Assembly: GCA_030746295.1 (NCBI GenBank)
Contig: JASLMY010000176.1
Span: 1-10,337, forward strand
Direction of reading: 5' to 3'
Origin: Alphaproteobacteria bacterium
GTDB taxonomy: Bacteria; Pseudomonadota; Alphaproteobacteria; GCA-2731375
DNA: 10,337 nt
Positions within the stretch are counted from its first letter, which is position 1. Each line of letters starts with the position of its first letter. The notes under the pieces are model-generated. The model saw only the letters and a list, made by a program, of their open reading frames with translations, did not search any database and was not told where the DNA came from. Shown piece after piece: positions 1 through 6,176 of the stretch. A program made the position numbers and the translations under genes.

Positions 1-2
1 AG

Positions 3-116
3 TACAACATGATCGAGACCACGTACGACGGGATCGACGATACCTAGACCGAGGCCGCCAACGACACCTAGTGCATCACGACCTCGGTGACCTTCGTCGC
101 CGCCTCCGTCGCTCGG
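3..116 (+). pseudogene. Possible 3' remnant of a coding sequence with two in-phase TAG codons
   Basis: Reading from base 3, nearly every codon up to about base 107 ends in G or C, the signature of coding sequence in this genome. The frame is interrupted by TAG at 45-47 and again at 69-71. The first stop would give a C-terminus ending YDGIDDT. The bias continues after both stops, which suggests a decayed gene rather than a gene that simply ends at base 47. An alternative is the opposite strand: an ATG at 137-135 opens a frame of about 45 codons that runs off the left edge, but its codons are less biased and it has no ribosome binding site. No family is recognised. Confidence 0.25.
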
Positions 117-300
117 CCGCTTCCTTTTGGTTTTCATTTCGGCACCCGTCCGCACCCGGCCACACCAGAGCGGCGATGTAGGAAGAGCGGCCGAGCAGCA
201 CATCGATAGCCCTACCGGCTACGACCTAGCCCGAGTTATCGGATACATCGTCACGCCTGCCATGGCCTGTTACATCGTCCCATCGCACCACATCCAACAC

Positions 301-700
301 GAAATCATACAACTTATAGTAAGTAAAGGTAGGGAGGCCGAAAGTCTACCGCCCTCGCGGCGTAGACCGGTATGCAATCCATGCGGAGAGTTTTTTTCGA
401 TGAGCGGAAATCTCGCTCTAAATCGCATCGGCCACCCACGAAGTCATACAGCTTATGGTAATGAGGAGTAGGGGGGTTCGATCTCTACAGCCCAAATTAC
501 GGAGACCGACGCCCCAGAAACGCGCTTGTTACCGCGTTATTTCGCAAACATTTTTTTATCGACCTGGATTTAATGCTGTTCTCTGCACACCTCTACAAGG
601 AGTTATACAACTTTTGATAAGGGAGGGTAGGGGTATTAATCTCTACAGCCTCGAAAAGGGAGACCGGCGCCCTAGTCGTTTTTTCTGTTCGGTGAAAATG
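301..700 (+). repeat. Three diverged direct repeats with fixed internal spacing
   Basis: Three copies start near 301, 440 and 600. Block 1 (303-322, 442-461, 601-620) matches AGTCATACAGCTTATGGTAA at 15-17 of 20 bases between any pair. A purine/G-rich stretch follows. Block 2 (343-353, 482-492, 640-650) has the form TCTCTACAGCC. Block 3 (362-368, 501-507, 659-665) has the form GGAGACC, extended to GGAGACCGRCGCCC in copies 2 and 3. Distances are 40, 40 and 39 bases from block 1 to block 2, and 19 in all three from block 2 to block 3. A run of six or seven T follows each copy (391-397, 551-557, 679-684) at variable distance. The function is unknown; old coding, packaging-site or structured-RNA origins are all possible. 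Confidence 0.75.
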
Positions 701-712
701 AAGCACGGGGGG

Positions 713-734
713 TACTCTTCCAAGAGTATGTTTT
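713..734 (+). terminator. Weak hairpin followed by T run
   Basis: A perfect 7-base inverted repeat, TACTCTT (713-719) and AAGAGTA (722-728), is followed by TGTTTT. With a realistic four-base loop the stem is only six pairs and AT-rich. It resembles a small intrinsic terminator for a plus-strand transcript across the preceding repeats, but it could be chance or a dimeric operator. Confidence 0.25.
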
Positions 735-826
735 CCAGAAGAAGCAAGCGACTCTCCTTTAAGTAGTGTCTCCGCTGGTCGGGGCGGAGCCCTCATCGGC
801 CGGTGCGGACACCCGGCGCAAAAAGC

Positions 827-937
827 TAAGCCGTTGATTCGAAAGCGTTTCGGACATGTCGGACGCTAGTCGGACACTAGGCCGAATTTGTAAGCCATTG
901 ATTCTAAAGCTTTTCGGACACGTCGGACACTGTGGAC
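827..937 (+). repeat. Two 38-bp direct repeats carrying CGGAC iterons
   Basis: Bases 827-864 and 891-928 match at 34 of 38 positions and begin TAAGCCRTTGATTCKAAAG. Each carries CGGACAYGTCGGAC. CGGAC occurs at 851, 860, 871, 915 and 924, with a TGGAC at 933, so the motifs are spaced 9-11 bases apart on one DNA face. This arrangement resembles integrase arm sites, excisionase sites or plasmid-type iterons; the sequence does not decide which. The opening motif recurs as TAAGTCGTTGA at 1136-1146, beside the tRNA 3' end. Confidence 0.7.
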
Positions 938-1085
938 AGGCCCTTCTTTATAGATATTAGGGGGGGTGTAATAGGAAGGTCTGGCGGAGGTGACCGGTAC
1001 GGTGGAAGCTGTCTCGATTCCTCGGCTACGGTGTTGGCCGTCGAGCCGATCCAGAGAGCCACGACGGGTCGCGAAATCGCGTCTG

Positions 1086-1106
1086 GTGGTACCTATGTGG
1101 TACCTA
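1086..1106 (+). repeat. Tandem GTGGTACCTA pair, 11-bp period
   Basis: GTGGTACCTA occurs at 1086-1095 and again at 1097-1106, one helical turn apart. The spacing suggests adjacent protein-binding sites. It lies 46 bases from the encoded CCA end of tRNA-Lys, in the zone where arm-type sites of a tRNA-targeting integrase would be expected. No protein is identified that would bind it. Confidence 0.5.
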
Positions 1107-1152
1107 GAAAATCATGCCCACGTGGCGCTCGGTCGTAAGTCGTTGAAATTAT

Positions 1153-1228
1153 TGGTGCGCCCGCCAGGAATCGAACCTGGGACCCACTGATTAAAAGTCA
1201 GTTGCTCTACCAACTGAGCTACGGGCGC
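1153..1228 (-). tRNA. tRNA-Lys (anticodon UUU)
   Basis: The reverse strand folds into a complete cloverleaf of 76 bases: acceptor stem GCGCCCG/CGGGCGC, D arm GCTC-AGTTGGTA-GAGC, anticodon arm ACTGA-CTTTTAA-TCAGT, variable loop GGGTC, and T arm CCAGG-TTCGATT-CCTGG. The anticodon TTT decodes lysine AAA and AAG. Discriminator A is followed by an encoded CCA (1153-1155). All stems pair perfectly, so the gene appears functional. Its 3' end faces the gene-poor region at 1-1152, and its 5' end is preceded by a well-formed promoter. I see no clear intrinsic terminator after it. Confidence 0.97.
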
Positions 1229-1240
1229 GGGGCCGGGCGG

Positions 1241-1269
1241 AACATAGGTCGGCGGTTGGGGGCGGTCAA
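1241..1269 (-). promoter_or_regulatory. Sigma-70 type promoter for tRNA-Lys
   Basis: On the minus strand TTGACC (1269-1264) and TATGTT (1246-1241) are separated by exactly 17 bases. The -10 box ends 12 bases before the mature tRNA, giving a predicted start near 1234 and a leader of about six bases, as is normal for a tRNA. TTGACC matches five of six -35 consensus bases. Confidence 0.7.
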
Positions 1270-1317
1270 TAGCGGGGCTCGGGCCACCGGCGGTGCCGGT
1301 CCGTCGCTGTTCGGCGG

Positions 1318-1345
1318 TTGCATTTCGCCACCGCCGCCTTAAAAG
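1318..1345 (+). promoter_or_regulatory. Weak candidate promoter for the dioxygenase gene
   Basis: TTGCAT (1318-1323) and TAAAAG (1340-1345) are 16 bases apart, about 50 bases before the dioxygenase start. Both boxes match consensus poorly, but TTAAAA here is the only AT-rich run in this GC-rich upstream stretch. Nothing else stands out in the 165 bases between the tRNA and the gene except small GC-rich hairpins. Confidence 0.25.
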
Positions 1346-1393
1346 GGGCGGCCGGGGACGCGGGATCACGGCAACCATGGGGACGGCGGCGAC

Positions 1394-2176
1394 ATGAACG
1401 ACGGCAACGGCCTTGGCGAGGGCCTTTTCTCGGCCGCGCAACTGGCCGATTTCGAGCGCGACGGTTGCCTTTGCGTGCCCGGCTTCCTGGGCCCGGAGGA
1501 GGTCGAGTGGGTGCGCCGGGCCTCGGCCGAGGTCGAGGCGCTGCCGGAGCTGCCCGGCCGCCAGCTCGTCTATTGGGAGGACAGCCTCGCCGAGCCGGGC
1601 ACCCGCGTCCGCCAGCGGATCGAGGACATCTATTCCCACCACGACGGCTACCGGGCGTTCTTCGACGGGCCCAAGATGCGGGGTGCGGCCGGCGCCCTCT
1701 TCGGCGAGGCGGCAATCCTCTTCAAGGACAAGATCAACCTCAAGCTCGCCGGCGGCGACGGCTTCAAGCCGCACCAGGACCAGCAGGCCGGCTGGTGGGA
1801 CTACGCCGGCCTCTTCATCACCGTGATGGTCTCGATCGATCCGACCACGATCGAAAACGGCTGCCTCGAGGTCGCCGCCGGCCAGCACAAGCGGGGTTTG
1901 ATCGGCAAGGCCTGGGAGCCGATGACCGAGGCCGACATGGCGGGGATGGACTTCCGCGCCTATCCGACTGAGCCCGGCGATGCCTTCTTCTTCGATTCCT
2001 TCGCCCCCCACAGCTCCGGCCCCAACACCACCGACCGGCCGCGCCGCGTCCTCTACGTCACCTACAACCGGCGCCGTGAGGGCGATCATCGGGCGCAGTA
2101 CTACGCCGACAAGCGCAAGAGCTTCCCGCCCGATTGCGAGCGCGAGGACGGCAAGAGCTACGCCTTCCGGGTCTGA
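1394..2176 (+). CDS. Phytanoyl-CoA dioxygenase (PhyH) family Fe(II)/2-oxoglutarate oxygenase
   Basis: This 260-residue protein looks like a cytoplasmic non-haem iron oxygenase that couples 2-oxoglutarate decarboxylation to hydroxylation of a small substrate. Seen in the sequence: the iron-binding HxD of the double-stranded beta-helix as H127-Q-D129 in the segment KPHQDQQAGWWDY, the distal H206 in the segment FAPHSSGPN, and the 2-oxoglutarate arginine at R217 or R218 in PRRVLYVTYN. Length is typical of bacterial PhyH proteins. The start at 1394 is the first ATG keeping the usual N-terminus (LADFERDGCLCVPGFL); the ribosome site is weak (GGGGA about ten bases upstream). A six-codon reading frame from ATG 1377 overlaps the start as ATGA. 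The gene converges on the dehydratase with 13 bases between stop codons. The substrate cannot be read from sequence, and true phytanoyl-CoA activity is unlikely to be implied. Confidence 0.9.
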   Translation: MNDGNGLGEGLFSAAQLADFERDGCLCVPGFLGPEEVEWVRRASAEVEALPELPGRQLVYWEDSLAEPGTRVRQRIEDIYSHHDGYRAFFDGPKMRGAAGALFGEAAILFKDKINLKLAGGDGFKPHQDQQAGWWDYAGLFITVMVSIDPTTIENGCLEVAAGQHKRGLIGKAWEPMTEADMAGMDFRAYPTEPGDAFFFDSFAPHSSGPNTTDRPRRVLYVTYNRRREGDHRAQYYADKRKSFPPDCEREDGKSYAFRV

Positions 2177-2189
2177 GCGAACCGCTCCC

Positions 2190-3905
2190 TCAATCGCCGG
2201 CCGCGGCCAGGAAATCGAAGTCGCAGCCCTGGTCGGCTTGCGTGACGTGCTCGGCATAGAGCCGGGCGTAGCCGCGCGCGGGCGCGACCGCCGTGGCCGG
2301 CGCCTCGGCGCGGCGGCTGGCCAATTCCGCCTCGTCGACCAGGAGGTCGATCCGGCGCTCGGCGACGGAAAGGCGGATCCGGTCGCCGTCGCGGACCAGG
2401 CCCAACGGCCCGCCGATCGCGGCCTCGGGCGTCGTGTGCAAGACGATGGTACCGAAGGCGGTGCCGCTCATCCGGGCGTCCGAGATCCTGACCATGTCCT
2501 TGACGCCAGCCTCGGCGAGCTTCTTCGGGATCGGCAGGTAACCGGCCTCGGGCATGGCGCTGGCGCTTCGGGGGCCGGCGTTCTGCAACACCAGGATGTC
2601 GTCGGCGGCGACATCGAGGGCGGGGTCGTCGATCCGGGCCGAGAGGTCCTCCAACGACGAAAAGACCACGGCCCGGCTTTCCGTTTCGAAGAGGCTGGAA
2701 TCCGCGGCCGAGCGCTTCAGGATGGCGCCGCCCCGTGCCAGCGAGCCGAAGAGGGCGACGAGGCCGCCCACCGGCTCGAACGGCGCCTCGAGGCTGCGGA
2801 CGATGTCGCGGTCGACCCAGGCGTCGGCATCGCGGCCCAGCCGCTCGGCCAGGGTCTCGCCGGTGACGCTTCGGCAGTCGAGGTGGAGGAGGGGCTTCAG
2901 CTCGCGCAACACGGCACCCAGCCCGCCGGCGGCGAAGAAGTCTTCCATGTAGTTCGCACCCGACGGCTTCAGGTTGACCAGCACCGGGGTCTCGTCGGAG
3001 AGCTGGTTCAAGCGCTCCAACGACAAGGGAATGCCGCGCCGCCCGGCGATCGCCGCCAGGTGCAGGACACCGTTGGTCGAGCCGCCGAGCGCCAGCAGGA
3101 CGCGGAGCGCGTTCTCGACCGATTTCTCGGTGACGATTTCCGAGGGGCGGAGCCCGAGCTCGGCGGTCCTGAGCGCTTGGCGGCCGGAGGCCTCGGCGGC
3201 GCGCAGCCGGTCGGCATGGACGGCGGGAATTGCCGCCGTGCCGGGTAGGGTCATGCCCAACGCCTCGGCGATGCAGGCCATGGTGCTGGCGGTGCCCATG
3301 ACGGCGCAGGTGCCGGCCGTGGTGGCGAGGCCGCCCTCGATCTCCTCGATCTCGGCGGCGTCGATGCGGCCGCCCCGGTACTCGGCCCAAAAACGCCGAC
3401 AGTCGGTGCAGGCACCCAGGCGCTCGCCCCGGCGGCGGTGCGTCAGCATCGGCCCGATGATCAGCTGGGTCGCCGGCAAGTCGGCCGAGATCGCCCCCAT
3501 CAGCTGTGCCGGCACCGTCTTGTCGCAGCCGCCAATCATGACCACGGCGTCGAGCGGCTGGGCCCGGATCATCTCCTCGGTATCCATCGACATGAGGTTG
3601 CGGAACATCAGGCTGGTGGGGTTGAGGAAGGGCTCGCAGAGCGAAATCGTCGGGAAGGAGAGCGGCAGCCCGCCGGCCGCCAGGACGCCGCGTCCCACCG
3701 CCTCGATCAGCTCCGGCACCGTGCGGTGGCAGTTGTTGAGGTCGCTGCGGGTGTCGACGATGCCGACCACGGGCCTCGCCAACATCTCCTTCGAATAGCC
3801 CATGGAGCTGGCGAAGGAGCGGCGCAGATAGATCGAGAAATCCGGATCGCCGTAGTTGGTGAGGCCTCGGCGGAAGCCCTTCGGGTGGTCGTCGTCGTTG
3901 CTCAC
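2190..3905 (-). CDS. IlvD/Edd family dehydratase, probably sugar-acid type
   Basis: This 571-residue enzyme belongs to the family that dehydrates 2,3-dihydroxy acids to 2-keto-3-deoxy acids using an Fe-S cluster and Mg. Visible markers in order: cluster cysteines C59 (NNCHR), C127 (GGCDKT) and C200 (GTCAVMGTASTM); D128 and the carbamylation lysine K129; GGSTN at 274-278; and the catalytic serine S480 in SDARMSGT. The C-terminal RGYARLY and CDFDFL, and the N-terminal RRSFASSMGYS, are what I associate with the sugar-acid (arabonate, xylonate, gluconate-like) branch rather than valine-isoleucine synthesis. The start is GTG (3905-3903), supported by GGAGG seven bases upstream. It is divergent from hyuA across 256 bases and convergent with the PhyH gene. 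The exact substrate is unknown; a biosynthetic dihydroxyacid dehydratase is possible but less likely. Confidence 0.9.
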   Translation of the reverse strand: MSNDDDHPKGFRRGLTNYGDPDFSIYLRRSFASSMGYSKEMLARPVVGIVDTRSDLNNCHRTVPELIEAVGRGVLAAGGLPLSFPTISLCEPFLNPTSLMFRNLMSMDTEEMIRAQPLDAVVMIGGCDKTVPAQLMGAISADLPATQLIIGPMLTHRRRGERLGACTDCRRFWAEYRGGRIDAAEIEEIEGGLATTAGTCAVMGTASTMACIAEALGMTLPGTAAIPAVHADRLRAAEASGRQALRTAELGLRPSEIVTEKSVENALRVLLALGGSTNGVLHLAAIAGRRGIPLSLERLNQLSDETPVLVNLKPSGANYMEDFFAAGGLGAVLRELKPLLHLDCRSVTGETLAERLGRDADAWVDRDIVRSLEAPFEPVGGLVALFGSLARGGAILKRSAADSSLFETESRAVVFSSLEDLSARIDDPALDVAADDILVLQNAGPRSASAMPEAGYLPIPKKLAEAGVKDMVRISDARMSGTAFGTIVLHTTPEAAIGGPLGLVRDGDRIRLSVAERRIDLLVDEAELASRRAEAPATAVAPARGYARLYAEHVTQADQGCDFDFLAAAGD

Positions 3906-3940
3906 GCTCGTTCCTCCGTAGCGCCGTCCTTTGAGCTTCG

Positions 3941-3946
3941 ACTATA
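3941..3946 (-). promoter_or_regulatory. Candidate -10 box for the dehydratase gene, in a palindrome
   Basis: TATAGT on the minus strand lies inside the perfect palindrome GACTATAGTC (3940-3949), about 35 bases before the GTG start. No convincing -35 box is found at the right distance, so a promoter here would need an activator. The palindrome could itself be an operator half. Confidence 0.3.
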
Positions 3947-3964
3947 GTCACGGCGGCCCGGGGC

Positions 3965-4041
3965 GCTAGTGTCCCAAATCAGAAGCTCGCATCGTCCGTG
4001 GCAAGCGCCCGACGAACTTTCGATTCGATAAAGACACTAGC
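3965..4041. repeat. MITE-like element with terminal inverted repeats
   Basis: This 77-base element is bounded by perfect 9-base inverted repeats, GCTAGTGTC (3965-3973) and GACACTAGC (4033-4041). Complementarity resumes further in: AATCAGAAGCTCG near the left end matches AATCGAAAGTTCG on the opposite strand of the right end at 10 of 13 bases. Terminal inverted repeats bordered by TA are typical of miniature elements moved by IS630/Tc1-type transposases, which duplicate TA. It encodes nothing and sits between two divergent promoters, where it could supply promoter or operator sequence. Confidence 0.55.
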
Positions 4042-4058
4042 AAGTCTTTGATTATAGT
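4031..4058 (+). promoter_or_regulatory. Candidate promoter for hyuAB
   Basis: AAGACA (4031-4036) and TATAGT (4053-4058) are separated by 16 bases. The -10 box matches five of six consensus bases and the -35 four of six. The -35 box overlaps the right end of the inverted-repeat element, so the element may have contributed the promoter. A start near 4065 would give a leader of about 97 bases before hyuA. Confidence 0.4.
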
Positions 4059-4073
4059 GTGGTTTAAGGAATC

Positions 4074-4115
4074 GAAGCTCCTCAAGGCGCTTGCCCCAAG
4101 ATTGGGAGGAACTTC
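4074..4115 (+). promoter_or_regulatory. Structured leader with alternative hairpins before hyuA
   Basis: An outer stem pairs GAAG-C-TCCTC (4074-4083) with GAGGA-A-CTTC (4106-4115): nine pairs and one mismatch. Inside it CAAG (4083-4086), CTTG (4090-4093) and CAAG (4097-4100) allow two mutually exclusive small hairpins. CCCAAGATTGGG (4095-4106) is also a near-perfect DNA palindrome that could bind a dimeric regulator. No known riboswitch class is recognised. Either an operator or a translational control leader is possible. Confidence 0.3.
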
Positions 4116-4161
4116 AAATCCACCACACTGACGCCGGTTTCGAGTGAGAGGAGGGCAGGGG

Positions 4162-6171
4162 ATGCGCGTTGGTGTCGAGGTTGGCGGCACGTTCACCGAC
4201 TTGGTGGCGATCGACGGCGACGCGGTCTTTATCGCCAAGGTGCCGAGCACGCCCCGAGCGCCGGACGAAGGGGCGTTGGCCGCGATCGCCGCCGCTGAGA
4301 TACCGTTGGACCGGGTCGACGATTTGGTGCACGGCTCCACCGTCGCCACCAATGCGATCCTGGAGCGCAAGGGGGCGCCGACCGCCTTCATCACCACCAA
4401 GGGCTTTCGCGATGTCCTGGCCTTGCAGCGCCACAATCGGCGGCAGATCTACGACCTCGCCTACGCCAAGCCGGAACCGGTGGTGCGCCGGCGCGACGCT
4501 TTCGAGATCGACGAGCGCATCGGCGCCGACGGCGGCGTCATCCGCCCCCTCGACGAAGCCCGAGCGACGGAGGAGATCGAGCGCATCCTCGCCGACGGCC
4601 GCTACCAGGCGGTCGCGATCTGTTTCCTGAACGCCTACGCCAATCCCGCCCACGAAGCCGCACTGTCAAAGCTAATAAGAGAGCATTTTCCGAAGCTTAA
4701 CGTCACTTGTTCATCCGATGTCACGCGTGAGTTTCGGGAGTACGAGCGGGCCTCGACGACGACTCTCGCCGCCTTCGTGCAGCCGGTGATCGACAGCTAC
4801 CTGACCCGATTCTCCGAGAGCTTGGGCAACGGCGGATTTCGGGGCCGCTTCTCGGTAATGCAGTCGAACGGCGGCCGCCTGCCGGCCGAGGCGATGGGCC
4901 GGAATGCGATCACCTCGCTCTTCTCCGGCCCCGCCGCCGGGGTCATGGGCGCGGTACGCCAGGCGGGTCTCGCCGGCCATGGCGACCTCATCACTCTCGA
5001 CATGGGCGGCACCAGCACGGACGTTTGCCTGGTCGCCGGCGGCAAGCCCGAGCTCGCCAGCGAAACCGAGGTCGACGGCCTGCCGATCCGCACGCCGGTG
5101 CTCGACATCGTCACCGTGGGTGCCGGCGGCGGCTCCATCGTCTGGGTCGACGACGGCGGCTTGCTCCGGGTCGGGCCGCGCTCGGCTGGGGCCGATCCGG
5201 GCCCCGCCTGCTATGGCCGCGGCGGCGGCGAGGCGACCGTGACGGATGCCCACGTCGTCCGCGGCTCGCTTCGCCCAGACGCCTTCCTCGGCGGCAAGAT
5301 GACGATCGCGCCCGAGGCCTCGGGCGCCGCCTTGGCGCCGCTGGCGGAACGCTTCGAGATGAGGCTGGCGGCGCTCGCCGACAGCGCTATTCGGGTGGCG
5401 GATGCCAACATCGTCCGCGCCATCCAGCTGGTCTCCACCGAGCGCGGCCGCGACCCGCGCGACTACGTGCTGGTGCCCTTCGGCGGCGCCGGGCCGCTGC
5501 ATGCCGCCGCCGTCGCCGACGAGCTCGGCATCGCCACCATCCTGGTGCCGCCCAATGCCGGCGTCCTGTCGGCCTATGGCCTCTTGGCCTCGGATTTCTT
5601 GACCTACGACACCTTGACCCGGCGGGTGGCGGTCGAGGATGACGCCGCCGAGACGGTCAGGGCCTGCTTTGCCGAGATGCGCCGCGACGCCGAGGGCCGC
5701 TTTGCCGCGCTCGGCATCGAAGGCCCGCTCCGCCACGACTACGCGCTGGAGATGCGCTATGTCGGCCAGGCCTTCGAGGTCCCGGTCAGCCTCGACGAGG
5801 ACAGTCTGGCGGCGCTCGACGTTGCCGGCTTGTTGGCCCGCTTCAACGAGGCGCATCACCGGGTCTTCGAATTCGGCGATTCCGGGCAGAACGCGGTCGA
5901 GATCGTCTCCTTCCGCCGCGGCACCGCCGCCGCACCCGCCAGCCTGCCGGCGCTCAGCGAAAGCGGCGAGGGGGGCGAGGTGGCCGAGACCACGATCCAG
6001 CAGGGCGGCAGCGAGGTTCGGGCCAAGCTGTTGCGCCGGGCCATGCTCGAGGCCGAGGCCCCGATCGCCGGCCCGGCCCTGATCGAGGATGCGACCTCGA
6101 CCATCCTGGTGCCCGCGGCCTGGCAGGCCCGGCGCGACGCCGCCGACAACCTGGTTCTGGAACGCTGTTGA
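4162..6171 (+). CDS. hyuA: Hydantoinase/oxoprolinase family subunit A (N-methylhydantoinase A-like)
   Basis: This 669-residue protein is the ATP-binding subunit of a two-part ATP-dependent cyclic-amidase (hydantoin, N-methylhydantoin, 5-oxoproline and relatives); acetone carboxylase subunits are distant kin. The N-terminal domain (about 1-185) opens with VGVEVGGTFTDLVAID and carries HGSTVATNAILERKG (58-72). The main domain (about 195-500) shows the actin-like nucleotide-binding fold: SNGG (235-238), SGPAAGVMGA (255-264), DMGGTSTDVCL (280-290), TVGAGGGSI (318-326) and RSAGADPGPACYG (340-352). ATG 4162 is preferred because AGGAGG (4149-4154) sits seven bases upstream; an in-frame GTG at 4144 overlaps that site and is unlikely. 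Length fits the family. Codons 169-185 are unusually AT-rich near the domain junction. The partner hyuB follows 49 bases downstream. The substrate cannot be assigned. Confidence 0.93.
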   Translation: MRVGVEVGGTFTDLVAIDGDAVFIAKVPSTPRAPDEGALAAIAAAEIPLDRVDDLVHGSTVATNAILERKGAPTAFITTKGFRDVLALQRHNRRQIYDLAYAKPEPVVRRRDAFEIDERIGADGGVIRPLDEARATEEIERILADGRYQAVAICFLNAYANPAHEAALSKLIREHFPKLNVTCSSDVTREFREYERASTTTLAAFVQPVIDSYLTRFSESLGNGGFRGRFSVMQSNGGRLPAEAMGRNAITSLFSGPAAGVMGAVRQAGLAGHGDLITLDMGGTSTDVCLVAGGKPELASETEVDGLPIRTPVLDIVTVGAGGGSIVWVDDGGLLRVGPRSAGADPGPACYGRGGGEATVTDAHVVRGSLRPDAFLGGKMTIAPEASGAALAPLAERFEMRLAALADSAIRVADANIVRAIQLVSTERGRDPRDYVLVPFGGAGPLHAAAVADELGIATILVPPNAGVLSAYGLLASDFLTYDTLTRRVAVEDDAAETVRACFAEMRRDAEGRFAALGIEGPLRHDYALEMRYVGQAFEVPVSLDEDSLAALDVAGLLARFNEAHHRVFEFGDSGQNAVEIVSFRRGTAAAPASLPALSESGEGGEVAETTIQQGGSEVRAKLLRRAMLEAEAPIAGPALIEDATSTILVPAAWQARRDAADNLVLERC

Positions 6172-6176
6172 GTCGG

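Larger units (their letters stand above)
1..1152. other. Gene-poor, repeat-bearing region next to tRNA-Lys; possible decayed genomic island
   Basis: No convincing intact gene is seen in this 1.15-kb stretch. Open frames at 127-471, 455-766 and 932-1138 use codons unlike the rest of the window (many ATA, CTA, AGA and TTA), match no family I recognise, and run straight through the repeats. The base composition is visibly poorer in GC than the rest, with several T runs and A-rich patches. The stretch lies directly beyond the 3' end of a tRNA gene, the classic integration site for tyrosine-recombinase elements, and holds direct repeats, iteron-like motifs and a short inverted repeat. I infer a degraded integrated element, but there is no integrase gene and no duplicated tRNA end in view, so this stays an inference. 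Confidence 0.45.

Noticed and set aside
301..700. CRISPR array
   Set aside because: There are only three diverged units, with a core longer than a CRISPR repeat and unequal periods of 139 and 159 bases; no cas genes are present.
127..766. Two overlapping plus-strand open frames (127-471 and 455-766)
   Set aside because: Their codon use is unlike the genome, no ribosome sites are clear, and both run through non-coding repeats, so I do not call them genes.
1115..1130. Terminator for tRNA-Lys around CCACGTGG
   Set aside because: It is an eight-base palindrome with no usable loop and no T tract at the right distance.
2175..2187. Terminator between the convergent PhyH and dehydratase genes
   Set aside because: GAGCG-AAC-CGCTC is only five pairs with a three-base loop and no T run; too weak to list as a terminator by itself.
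1112..2257. Long minus-strand open frame of 381 codons over the tRNA and dioxygenase
   Set aside because: It is antisense to a well-supported PhyH gene and crosses the tRNA; it reflects the GC-rich codon bias of the real gene and contains no family motif.
1980..3248. Plus-strand open frame of 422 codons opposite the dehydratase
   Set aside because: It is antisense to conserved IlvD/Edd sequence and begins inside the PhyH gene; composition is typical of a shadow frame.
2158..3951. Minus-strand open frame of 597 codons in another frame over the dehydratase
   Set aside because: It is a shadow frame, very rich in Arg and Pro; the IlvD/Edd motifs are all in the frame 2190-3905.
4144..4161. GTG 4144 as the hyuA start
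   Set aside because: It overlaps the AGGAGG site that is correctly spaced for ATG 4162, and the family N-terminus begins at the later start.
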